DNA of 64,000 bases. Source: Ophthalmolycus amberensis. Its lineage: Eukaryota > Chordata > Actinopteri > Perciformes > Zoarcidae. Of the stretch, positions 11,055 to 22,602 are shown piece by piece. Location: the NCBI GenBank assembly GCA_024529925.1, contig JAFEUB010000912.1:186001-250000 (forward strand), given 5' to 3'. Within the stretch, counting starts at the first letter, position 1. Every line of letters begins with the position of its first letter. The notes beneath the pieces are model-generated. The model had not been told where the DNA came from. It saw only the letters and a program-made list of their open reading frames with translations, and did not search any database. The position numbers and the translations under genes were made by a program.

Positions 11055-13942
11055 ATGTCCAGTCAGACCGGAGCAGCGTCCCCCCTGCGCTTCGGCCAGG
11101 TGGTCATTGGACCCCCGGGCTCAGGGAAGACCACGTACTGTCAGGGGATGCAGGAATTCCTGACTCGACTCGGGCGCAAGGTGGTTGTGGTGAACATGGA
11201 CCCTGCCAACGAAGGACTGCCGTATCCCTGCGCGGTAGACGTCTCGGAGCTCGTCACTCTGAACGATGTGATGGAGAGCTTGAAGCTCGGACCCAACGGC
11301 GGGCTCCTCTACTGTATGGATTATGTCGAAGCAAACCTGGACTGGTTAGAGAACAAGCTGAAAGAGCACAGCGACTGTTACTTCCTGTTCGACTGTCCTG
11401 GACAAGTGGAGCTCTACACCCACCAGAGCTCAGCAAAGAACATCTTCTCACAGCTGGCCAAGTGGAACTTCAGGGTGAGCTTCTGAAACAATCACGTGGA
11501 TGACGATGTAACACAATGCAGTCTTATGACTCTCCCGCCCATTTCTCTCTCCTCTTTAAGCTGACGTCCGTGCACCTTGTGGACTCCCACTACTGCGCTG
11601 ACCCAGCCAAGTTCATCTCTGTGCTCTGCACCTCGCTGTCCACCATGCTGCACGTGGAGCTTCCCCACGTCAACATCCTCTCCAAGATGGACTTGATTGA
11701 GCAGTATGGCAAACTGGGTAAGTTGAGGGCTACTGGCTTTTACCTCACAGACAAAACAAACGTCACCGCTCTCAAAAATATGTCACAAATGAAGAGTCTT
11801 ACGGTGACGTGTTTCCTCATTCCTTATCCTTGTACAGCCTTCAACCTGGACTTCTACACGGAGGTCATGGATCTGACCTATCTCCTCGATCACCTCGCTG
11901 CAGACCCCTTCTTTAAGAAATTCCACCGTCTAAATGAAAAGTTGGCGGAGGTCATACAAGATTACAGCCTCGTCTCCTTTGTGCCTCTCAATGTGCAGGT
12001 ATCACTGTTTGCTGTTTTTTAAAAAATTTATCGTTCTATATATATTTCAATAGAATGACCGTCAGGTTTAATATAGTCTACACTGCCGGTGGTACATGCC
12101 AGTGAGACGTACTATTACTATTATTCCACTTGAAATAGACTTCAGGGAATTAAAAGTGTAATCGCTGGAGTTCTCCTGATTGTGAAAGGGATTAGTGGCT
12201 CAAGCTAATATACAGTAGAGGCCAGTCGTACATGGCTGTCATCAACCTTCTGAATTTAGAGTAATTGAATGAAAAGTAATTTGTATAGGTTATATGCTGA
12301 ACCAGCTTTAGTTATTTCAGGTATAAAATGTAACATATTTTCTCTCAAAGCTCAGGTGTCATGCTCTGCAGCCATCGTTATAACACGAAAAAAACATTCC
12401 TCTGACCAGCCATTGGTTGTTGTTGTTGCTGCACTGATCTACTGTATATTGCACACAAAGCTCACTTTTTTTTAAAAGCAGGTCATATCTCAGTTATTAC
12501 CAAATGTCAAGTCTGCTTTGAGCTAAATCCCAAACTCACAGACCTAATGTAGCCTGACCAGCTCCATCAAACATGACATAAATACAGAAGTCAAGCCTTG
12601 AAGGCTCAGTTTCAAGCTTTTTATCAGAGTAAGACATTTTAATCTATTAGCATATTAACATATTTGACACCAAATATTCATTAATTAATTCTCGTGTTAT
12701 ATTTCCATTCTGTGGACTGATGAAAGGCCACTGAGGGATGATGATTATGTTATTGTAGATAGAGGTGGTGAAGGGGTTTAGTACCCACACAACATCCATA
12801 CTGAGAACAACTAGCTGAACAAAAAAATCACTCAAAGACAAATTTCATCTCTTCAACAGGTCAATCATAAATCATTGTTAGCATCTTAAATCTCGCTCTG
12901 GATCAGTTTTCCACAGATGGATGGGACCGTTATCGGGGAGCGTTGTGTGTGCACTTTATTCGTTCCTCTGCATTATGTCCTCATGGAGACTGATACGAGC
13001 CCGTCTGTGTACCCAGAGAAAGGAGTCTAGACTGCTGTGCCATTACTGCGTATGGGACTATCAATTCATACCAATGGCAGGTTGGCACTCTTGCTTCCAT
13101 CACGCTGAACGATGAGCCTTGAAGCTGCTCTCGTCTTTTCTACCCCCCCCCCCTTTTTAAATTAAGCAGCTGCTGGTTAAACAGCACATTTAAATGAGCA
13201 AAAACCCACAGTTTTGACTTTGAGAAGGACAATATGCTAAACTCTTGAGCATCGGAGGAACTTTTGGATTTCATGGCTTTATATGCACGTGTAGCTGATC
13301 CCAAAATACTAAACCTTGATGAACACATTTCAAGGCTGAACGGGCTCATTTCAAAGAGGGTTGAGGACCAATGAAACAAGTCAACACGGACTCTTGACAG
13401 CATCACATACTTTATACTGATATTTCAGAAACCAGAAATGCATTATCTTTAAAACTGCATTGTCTTTTATTTTATTTTTCGGTGAATTTCTACAGAGAAA
13501 ACCCCCCAAAATGCTTCTCTTCTCTGTCTCCAGGACAAAGAGAGCATGATTCAGGTCTTGCGAGCCGTGGACAAAGCCAACGGCTACTGCTTTGGAGACC
13601 TGGAGGAGAGGAATCTGCAGGCCATGATGTCAGCTGCTGTGGGGGCAGACTTCCAGTTCGACTCGTATCCTTTCCTAATCACTACGGTGACTCACGGTGA
13701 CTCATCTGGTTTAAAAGCAAACCTTAAGATTTACGGAAAGGTGACTGAAAGACTGACTATTCCGGTGTTTCTAATGACTTAGAATGAATTGTGCTTAAAG
13801 TAACCTGAATCTTACTATATACGGTACATGTTAAGATGTTATATTTTGTTTCCTTGACAAGTACTTCAGTACTCTTGGAGTGCAAGAGCGATATGTTGAA
13901 ACCGGGGGAAAGACTGTGGAGGAGGAAATGATGGATCTGTAA
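11055..13942 (+). CDS. gpn2: GPN-loop GTPase 2
   Basis: Five exons, 11055-11474, 11561-11717, 11838-11998, 13534-13664 and 13870-13942, join in frame to 313 aa (human GPN2 is about 310). The Walker A/G1 motif GPPGSGKTT is at residues 19-27, the family-defining GPN tripeptide at 79-81, G3 DCPGQ at 113-117 and G4 SKMD at 181-184. GPN GTPases act in cytoplasmic assembly and nuclear import of RNA polymerase II; GPN2 works with GPN1 and GPN3. The start at 11055 has A at -3 and leaves a short N-terminus before the P-loop, as in the family. Introns 1 (86 bp) and 2 (120 bp) are tiny. Intron 2 is a multiple of three with no in-frame stop. Intron 4 is U12-type. The gene is downstream of gpatch3 on the same strand but has its own upstream region. 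Confidence 0.96.
13665..13869 (+). other. gpn2: U12-type (minor spliceosome) GT-AG intron 4 of gpn2
   Basis: The intron begins GTATCCTTT, the exact U12 5' splice-site consensus, and contains TTCCTTGAC at 13850-13858, a perfect U12 branch-site match. The branch A at 13857 is 12 bases from the terminal AG at 13869, inside the short window used by the minor spliceosome. The intron has no typical polypyrimidine tract directly before the AG. It splits a Ser codon in phase 2 and rejoins gpn2 to the conserved C-terminal STLGVQERYV segment. Confidence 0.9.
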
Positions 13943-13955
13943 AGTGAAAAGCCCA

Positions 13956-14208
13956 AATAAAAAGGACAAAACGAGTTGCCTTTTTAGCACCAGTATACCA
14001 AGGGAGTCTTGGCAACATCCATCTAACTTGGCCTGGATTCTGAGCCTCTCTGCTAAAGTGGCAGTGGAGAGATGGGATCTAAATTTGGGTGTTGTAGATG
14101 CTTCAAGGTTGCACCACACCTCATAAAAATCCCAATAAGGAACACTGAAGGGAGTGAATGCAAAGCTTCAGATTCATCGTATTTTGTCACAAGGACGTTT
14201 TCAATAAA
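13956..14208 (+). terminator. gpn2: gpn2 3' UTR with two polyadenylation signals
   Basis: AATAAA occurs at 13956-13961, only 14 bases after the stop, and again at 14203-14208 in a T-rich setting. Either could be used. The distal one leaves a more usual UTR length of about 270-290 bases. Confidence 0.5.
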
Positions 14209-14229
14209 TGCCGTAACATTTTTCTTGAA

Positions 14230-15749
14230 ATGTATCAAATGTAAAAGCCCTCATTTAGGATTTGTTTTGTTAAATGAGTATGGTCTCCTCATTTTATGGA
14301 GCACAAAGATATCCCCACGGGTATGCATCATGTGGAGGTCCTATTCATTCTGAAACAAAAGACTGCAATTAATATAAGCATTGTTTTGGGTCTTCTCCTT
14401 TTGGAATGCATTAACTGAAAATAAAAGATTCATGCTGATACTCCTTGGTGCTTATTATAGATTGCTGTTGCATAAATGTAGTCGTTAAAGAGTGTTGTGT
14501 TTGTTTTAGAATTGGAGAAGTATGGTAAAGATGATACAGAGGATTTGATCTTTCCTCATGCGTGCCCTCCTGCCATGTGCATATATTAGTGAGGAGCACG
14601 ACTGACAGATGCAGAACAGACCCTTCCCTTGATCTGTAGTGGAAAATAATGGAACTTGACAATCGGCAGTGCCTCAGAGATGCAATCGCGTGTGCGTGCG
14701 GCGTATAAGTAAATAAACACTTCATATTTGAAGTTTATGAAACAAATTGTAATATTCTTATCCGTAGGTCAAATACTAAAGCAGGTTAAGAACCAACCAA
14801 TTTGATTTCCAAATTTAAAAAAAAATAGTTGTGTGTCTGAACAAATGTAATACCTAATACTACATATAGTGTAAACTATGATTCCAATGTTTTTTATTAT
14901 AATGATGCAACATTTGCAGAGCTTTCTGTTCTGTACAAATGGATATTTTGCAGCATGCTGGGTACAATCTAATTAATCTAAATAAATCATGGGATACCTA
15001 GTTATAACATAACTGCATAATGTCCAAAGATAAATAAAATCAAAAAACATTGCCAGCACATCAGAAGTACGTAGTGATGACTTTAGCCAGAGCCGAGTCC
15101 TCGTGTGTATCTTTTGTCCAGCAGATGGCACATGCGCTTGCAAATCCTACTCCCAGATCCACAAAAAGTCTGCTCCACCTTTTACCAGCAGCCAGAGCAG
15201 AAAAATTAAGTCAGGCGGGGAGAGGAAGCTACATTAAATCTGTTTCTGCACAACTGGCCCTGTGTCTGGTCTCTGGGATGGAAGACCCTCTGTCTTTATA
15301 AAAGCAACTAAAACTCACTTCTGAACTTGGGGGGAGATCACTTTTCCCACTGCTGCCGCTGTACTCTGTCCTAACCGTGAAACCCAGTTAAAACAACAAC
15401 AACATCCGCATTATAAATGCACCTCCCAACATCAAAAGCCCTCGTGCACACACGTCGAGCACGAGGCGCGTGAGTGCATATACTTCCCATGCATCGCTGG
15501 AGCCAGTCTAAAATAAAGCGTGATCCACTTTGCGAGCTCGCACCGATGTGAGAAATCACATTAACCTTGTGTGGTATGATGTGCCTGAGAAATTATATAT
15601 GCCTGCAACGCTTCTCTGCTCTTCGGTGCATTAGGGGGGTGTGTCAGGCAGATTGATAAATTGTGTTCCAATGTTTGTACATGTGATCAAGTATGCATTC
15701 CCACTGGTACTTCCTGCCTTTTTTCAACCCGTATAAGACCCCTAGAGGT
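14230..15749. other. Intergenic region between gpn2 and arid1a
   Basis: Mixed AT-rich sequence with no coding exon that I can support. Further AATAAA-like motifs occur near 14419 and 14710, so a longer gpn2 3' UTR is possible. Confidence 0.45.
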
Positions 15750-15803
15750 GGATGTGTGTGTGTGTGGGTACGTGTGCATGAGTGTTCAAGAGAGGCTGTA
15801 TAT

Positions 15804-15844
<41 letters not shown>

Positions 15845-15957
15845 CGTGTGCATGAGTGTTGAAGAGAGACCGTATATGAGTGTGTGCGTGTGTGGGTACG
15901 TGTGCATGAGTGTTCAAGAGAGGCTGTATATGAGTGTGTGTGTGTGTGTGTGTGTGT
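15750..15957 (+). repeat. Compound GT microsatellite with a three-fold minisatellite unit
   Basis: Runs of (GT)n alternate with three copies of a unit starting GGGTACGTGTGCATGAGTGT and ending CTGTATATGAGTG or a close variant. Copies start near 15766, 15840 and 15894. Spacing differs because the GT runs between them differ in length. Confidence 0.85.
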
Positions 15958-16821
15958 CGATAGTGAGATAAGAATTACACCCAAAATCTAAATTTTAATC
16001 GATGCCAAATCGAACTATTAAACGCCTCATACATCTCTCCATACACTGACATGTCATTCTTTTAAATTAAGACTCCCCCAGCCTCGCACGCATACACACA
16101 CGCACACACACACACAATTCTCATTTCTGCTCAATGCTGTGCACACACCCTGTGCGTTTTGTGGATGCCAAAAATGTCTGCTTCATTTGACTGAAGAGAG
16201 GAGGGGGACAAATGCTCCATTTTTCTAATTGTTGGGAGACTTTGAAACTGTTCATGCGTCCTCTGTCTGGTAGATAAGGTCTGTTCTTCTCTCTTCTCCC
16301 CCCCCCCCCCTGTACGGCATAGTTCAATGTTAGTAGGCTGAGAGAGAGAGCGCGCTGGAGCATGTGCACCCATCCCCCCACACTCAGCAGAGGAGTGTTT
16401 CTGCTGGAGTGAGAGACAGACAGAGAGGAGAGAAGAGGGGGTGGTAGAGGAGAGCACAGCACAGCAGAGCAGAGCAGGCAGGGGAGGGAATAAGAGGGAA
16501 TGTGCATTGGTAGTCTCGTTTGCTGCAAGGCTTCCTCCTTCTACTCTGGAAAAACCTGTGTGTTGCCTTTGCCTGCCTAAATACCACTCAGAAACACCGG
16601 TGGGAATTCAGTAAAACACAATCGTGTGCATAGGCAGATTTCTGAGCTGAATATATTCATATATATAACAATTACACAAGTAAGAATTATAACTGTGTAG
16701 GCTTTATGTGCAAGCCAGGCTAAACCAACTCGGTCCATTTAATACCCATCTTGCAGTGTGCGCAGTACAGCTTCCCACTTGCAGCTGTGGTATCCACACC
16801 TGTACTATACATGTGGATATT

Positions 16822-16885
<64 letters not shown>

Positions 16886-17473
16886 GAATTAATTACTTCT
16901 CCTCTGTACTGATCACTATGACATGCACCATGCATATTAATATATTTGTAACACACAGCATTTTGAGTTGGTTTAGTCTATAGTTATTGTGTTGGTAACA
17001 CAACATTACTCAGTTGTGAGAACATTAGACTGTCTTCATGTGAAGAAAATATTCCATGTATGAGTGCTAAAGAAAATGTGGTTGTATGAAGAAGAAGGAA
17101 AAAAAACCCAGTCCAGTCCGCATTGGAGCGGATACAGCTCGTGTTTTGCAGCCAACCGTGCGGCTCAGTAAAATGGCTGTATGTAGCGGAGCCTCGTGTT
17201 GGTTGGGTTCGCTCCCTGCTTCTACCCGGACTCAGTAACACAACTCCCACAACAATTTCTGTCGCTTTTTTACGCATTGTATGGAGCGTCCATCCTATTT
17301 CTAACCCGTTTACGGAACCGGAACCGGGATGGCAGCCGGATTCGGTCCGGTATAAGGGGTGGGAATGAATCGGCACAAGGATAGATGGTTATAAACAATT
17401 ATTTATATTCAATGCTAGCTTTTGATTGTGACTGACTCGCGAGAGAGCTGGTGGTGGGGTGGGGGGGTATATC
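15958..17473 (+). promoter_or_regulatory. arid1a: arid1a upstream region and 5' UTR
   Basis: The stretch before the arid1a ATG holds an (AC)n run at 16095-16118, a C-run near 16303, purine-rich GA sequence at 16340-16500 and a TA microsatellite. The last 350 bases become richer in CpG, fitting a TATA-less promoter. The transcription start cannot be fixed. Purine- and G-rich sequence directly precedes the ATG. Confidence 0.4.
16828..16883. repeat. (TA)n microsatellite
   Basis: An uninterrupted TA dinucleotide run of about 28 units, about 600 bases upstream of the arid1a start codon. Confidence 0.95.
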
Positions 17474-20400
17474 ATGGCCGCTCAGGTCGCCACTCTTAAC
17501 ACTAGCCCGCCTTCCGAACTCAAAAAGCCCGATCGAGACCCCAAGGACGAGTCGGCACCGGGGGAGAAGCAGTCGGACAAAACGCAGCCCGGCTTGGACA
17601 GCGGATCGCCAGGCCGGGAGGATCTGCAGGACGGGGCCGACGGTGGAAATGCAGGGGGAGGAGGGGAACCTGAGATGAAGAACGGGAATGGGAACCCGCC
17701 CAGGGCTAACAATAATAACCAGAATGACTCTGTCGGACCGGAGGGAAATAACCACCCCGGTTTGGTGCATCACCACGGCACTGCGTTTCCTCCCTCTTCG
17801 TACGGATATAATCAGCACTACGGTCGGGCCCCTTTTCATCAACATGGCGGACAACAAAGCCCTGGCATGGCAGCTGCGGGTCCGGTCGTGCAGTCGAGCA
17901 ACATGATGGACCCGTATCAACCTAATTCACACGAGCATGGCTTTTCAAACCACCAGTTTAACAATTACAACCCGTTCCCGAACAGGACTCCCTATCCCGG
18001 GCAGGCGTACGCCGTGAACTCCCCTCGCAGTACCCAGGCGCCGACAGCTGGGGGGCAGCCAGCTAACGTAAAGCAGCAACCGCCACCAGCGGGAGGACCC
18101 ACGGCGATGGCCGGATCTTACAGTAACCAGAGATATAACATTGGAAACCCCCAACCTACATCCACACCGACACTCAACAAGCTCCTAACCTCCCCCAGCT
18201 CAACGCGGGGATATCCAAACTACCCGACTAACGACTACAGTAGTCAAGAAGGAGCTAGTAAGGGACCAGCAGACATTAGCGGGCTGTATGGAGGAAGCAA
18301 TCCGGGGTGGCAACAAAGAAGCCATCACCCGTCGCCTTTGAGCCCGGGAAGTGCCGGGCAGACGCTAGTAAGAAGCCAGGTAAAGTCACATTATTGCAGG
18401 AACATGTTTTGGGCTTTAGCACGTCTCCTTTCCTTCCTCCTAGCTAGTTCACAACGTAGTAGGCCAGCCATTGTCTGCTACTAGTTCGCAAAGACTCTAA
18501 AATGGCTGCCTCTCGTGTGTTTTTTTCTCCTTTACACCAGACCGTTAAATAATGATCGTTTAAAATACGTAGAGAAATGTATGTAACACTACACGAGTCT
18601 CGCTTGAAGAAGATATAAGTTGTTGGAACGATGTAAGGACGTTCAGGGAGCCAAGAAGGCCCGACTTTGAAAAGGGGCGAAAATACTCAACGAAGAGCAG
18701 CGGCTGGTTTTTTTCCCCTATGATAGCTTCTCTATGCGTGTTATTTATTGAATTTACACCGTATTTTCTCATTACTGTGCGTATACTATACGGTGTATAT
18801 ATAGGGAACATTGTTCTCTCGCTCACACGCACATTAGTTTGTGATAGTTGCTTACAGTCATGATTATATCGTGTTCCTGCTCGAGAAGCTATAATTTAGT
18901 GGCTACGACATTAGGAATGTGTTGCATGTCGAATCAGCCGCTCACGGTTAGTTAAATAGGCTCGCGTGGGTTCAGTTTAAATCCCCCAAAAATGTTGTGT
19001 AAGATATTATGGAAGGGTGTAAATTGTTACACTTTGATCATATTTGAATTAAATGGATTTTCCTGTGCTGAAAAGCTGCTGGGCTCCCCCATGCATGTTG
19101 CCTGTAAACAGCCAGTTCAGCCATACGAGTGAGTGACTGCAGATTGCACTGGGATTTGAATTGTGGAGGTAAAATCCTGCTGTCAAAGCCAGGAGATCGT
19201 TGGTCTTTGGTTGACATGCTAGCTGAAATCTGATTGGCTGCTCATCCGCTGCTCATGGCCATTTCTAATTGCATGTGATTCAAGGCAACAGTAGCTGATA
19301 AGAACACACATAATTAATTCACCCACGGGGTCACCAGAGCTGTCTCTGCTCCATACTTAACCAACAACACGTCTAGTGTGGGAGCGAGTGGGTCATGGGT
19401 AATATTTTTAGTTTTAGTTGGTCTTTTGGCAAATATTTCCCCGCATGACAATTATTAGCCGTTTGTTCCAACATGCATGCAGCACGGTTGATGGATAATG
19501 TGAGAACTCATAGCTAACTGCTCTGCATCATTGTATATGTGTACATGAGTGTACATGTTATTTGTATCAAATACAAATAAAAAAAATGCACACCAGCATT
19601 ACTACAGTCATTACATGTTTACAACATAGTGACTTAAGACATCTGCTGATCTTTACTACCATCTTCTATCAATATGGTTATTTATTTACACAGCACTATC
19701 TATGTTCACACATTACAGATTATGAGACATCTTTGTTTCATATTATAACTTGCTACATAGCAAAAGGCAGAACTGACTTCTGTCTGTGAGGATGCGCGTG
19801 TGTGTGCTGCTGTGTCTGGCATGCCACACAAGTTTGACTGTGTGACTGCAAAGAATTCCCCCCAATCCCCCCCCCCCCCCAAGCCAATCAGAAGGCAGAC
19901 CTCATCTCTCACTGGCCAAGGGAGTTTCCTCTCTGTCTTATGCAGATTAGCCATGTGCTGCTCTTATTTATTTTACTTCATTATCTTGGATCTGCAAAAT
20001 GTCAGGTAAGGCCTTTTGCATACTATTTGTAAAGGGCTTTTGTTAAGCTGAGGACGCTCCTCTCGGCAAAGTGCACCAGTGGGAATTCACTTGATGTGAG
20101 GGGATACTTTCAGTTTTCAAGTAGACGCTCTCATGTCTAAATTATGTTAGAATTCCCCACCTTTCAGTGCCAAATCATTTTGGTGGAGGTGAGGGAATAA
20201 TTGGATCCGAAATGGAAGTCCCACGTGGACGATTTAGACGCACCTAGTTTTTACCTGAGAAAGAATGTTCGTACTAATGGTTGACTTATAGACAAGAGTA
20301 TGCTCCTGTGCATTTTTGCACACTCCTGCTGTTGCGGAAAGTACTTCGTTCAATTCTGGTGTCATTCATTCAGAGCCAGAATGCCTTCTCCGGGGGAAAA

Positions 20401-21709
20401 CAAACCCTACTTGGACCAGACTCAAAACAGGAGCACAGCTGGGATATGTTTAAGATTGGGCAGCCTGCCCTCCATTCGAAAGTAGATATATATATATATA
20501 GCTCTGTTGACTTCCGAAACTATGGCAAAGTGAGGTGAAAAAAAAATCTGTGTAATGACCGTGGGAAATAAGGTGGAAAAAAAGCACAATTTACCCATTC
20601 ATTGAAATTTGTTTTTACACTTTAAGTATTGCAAAAGTTGCACACTGCAGCCAAGTGTTTTGTAGACACTGTACTGGCCTAATACAGCTGTATAGGAAAG
20701 GGGGAGGCTGTGTGTCAGTTGTATCACTTGCTATTTAGAGTTATCCTATGCTCTCTGGTTGTTGACTTCATGTATTTTCCCCGTTTTTTATTTTTTAAAT
20801 TTTTTTTACCAGGTCCAGCCACCTGGTCCTATGGACCCAATGGGAAAAATGAGAGGTCAAGCATATGGAGCAGGCAGTCCATACAGTCAACAGCCGCAGC
20901 AAGGGCCTCCCACAGGTCCACAACAGGGGCCCGGTTACCCTGGCCAGGGTTATGGCCCTCCAGGTCCTCAGCGATTCCCAGTGGGAATGCAAGGACGTTC
21001 CCCCGGTGGCATGAGTAGCATGCCGTATGGTCCACAGGTATTTCACACAATTTATCTTATTCAGAAATAAGCCCCCAGTGTCTTCATTTTTATCAGTATT
21101 TGTGTTTTTTTTGGGAGTTGGTTTGAAGTCTTTGTTGTTTTTGTGTATTCTGTGTAGATGGGATCTTATGGACAACAGGGACCAGGAGGCTATGGCTCTC
21201 AGGGCCAGGCACCATATTACGGCCAGCCGGGCCAGACTCCTCACCCAAGCCAGCAGCAAACCCCCTACTCCCAGCCCCCAGCTGGGCAACAGGGTGGCCC
21301 GACAACTTACCCGGGGCAAACCCACCCTCCGCCGACTTCTGCTCCACACACCCAGGGAGGACAGCCCTATCAGCAGCCCCACATGCCCCCACAGTCTCAG
21401 GGGCCACTGGCAGGCCCTCCCCAAGGGCCTCCACAGTCTCAACCCCCCTATTCCCAAGCCCCAGCCCCGCAGTCTGGCCAGTCTCTCTACGCCCAGCATC
21501 AGGGTCCTCCCAGTCAGGCTCCGCAGCAGCAGCCAAGTTCCCAGGAACCCCCTGGATCACAGGGCCAGTCCAACTACCCAGGAGCCACACAGGGGCCTCA
21601 GCAGCCCCCCTCACAGCAACAGCAGCCACAGTCTCAGCCTCCACAGCAGCCACCGGGACACAGCCAACATCCACAGGGCCAACCTGCAGCGTACCCGCCG
21701 AACCCACAA

Positions 21710-21740
<31 letters not shown>

Positions 21741-21833
21741 AACAACAGCAGCAGCAGCAGCAAGCACAGCAGTCACCTTATCAGCGCTTTCCTCCTCCAC
21801 AACAGCAGGTACAACCCTCAGTCTGGGGTTATA

Positions 21834-21875
<42 letters not shown>

Positions 21876-22562
21876 CACATGCATGTGACTCCGGCAGTAT
21901 ATTTAGGCATATGTTCTGATGTCTTTTAGGAGGTATCCCAGGACTCATTTCAGTCAAACACCCCTCCATCCACTCAGCCTAAGTCTGGCCCAGAGGACAG
22001 TCAAGGCCGCCCCTCCAGCCTCCCGGTCAGTTGCTTGTTATATCACTGCTGGAACATAAAAAGCCTTTTCCCACCGGCTTTTTTCTTTCCCCCCTCGAGT
22101 AAGAGAGCTAAGTTTCTATTTATGTCCAGTAGTATTTGTAGTCACAACATAACTATTTGACTACTTATGAAATATATGACGATCTGAGGCTCGTTACATT
22201 CACAAACCCCCCCACCCCCCCCAGTACGTGTCTGGTATCAATGTTTCGAAAGCGTTCCCTTCGCTGCATGTGTGTGTGTGGCTGCTGTGCTTTCTGTCCC
22301 TCGGTGGTTTGAGACTCTGTGTGTCTGCAGCACACTGGTGGCTGTTGAGAGACGGCTATTTGGAAAAGGTGCCGTGTGAATAAGTACATCTTAAACAAAT
22401 GCAAGAGAGTTTTGTTTGTGTATTGAAATTACATGGCAGGGCTGCGGCAACATGCTGACTCGGCTCGCATCCTACAATCCACGGTAACCATGACAACCCC
22501 TGGCACTAATGCACACTCATTTCTTTTCTCTGAAAAAGATAAATATGTACTAGGGCCTCTGG

Positions 22563-22602
<40 letters not shown>

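Noticed and set aside
20795..21884. Long open frames of 234 and 263 codons on the minus strand opposite arid1a exons 2-3
   Set aside because: They mirror the Pro/Gln-rich codon composition of the sense exons, run across exon-intron borders and have no recognisable domain or splice structure.
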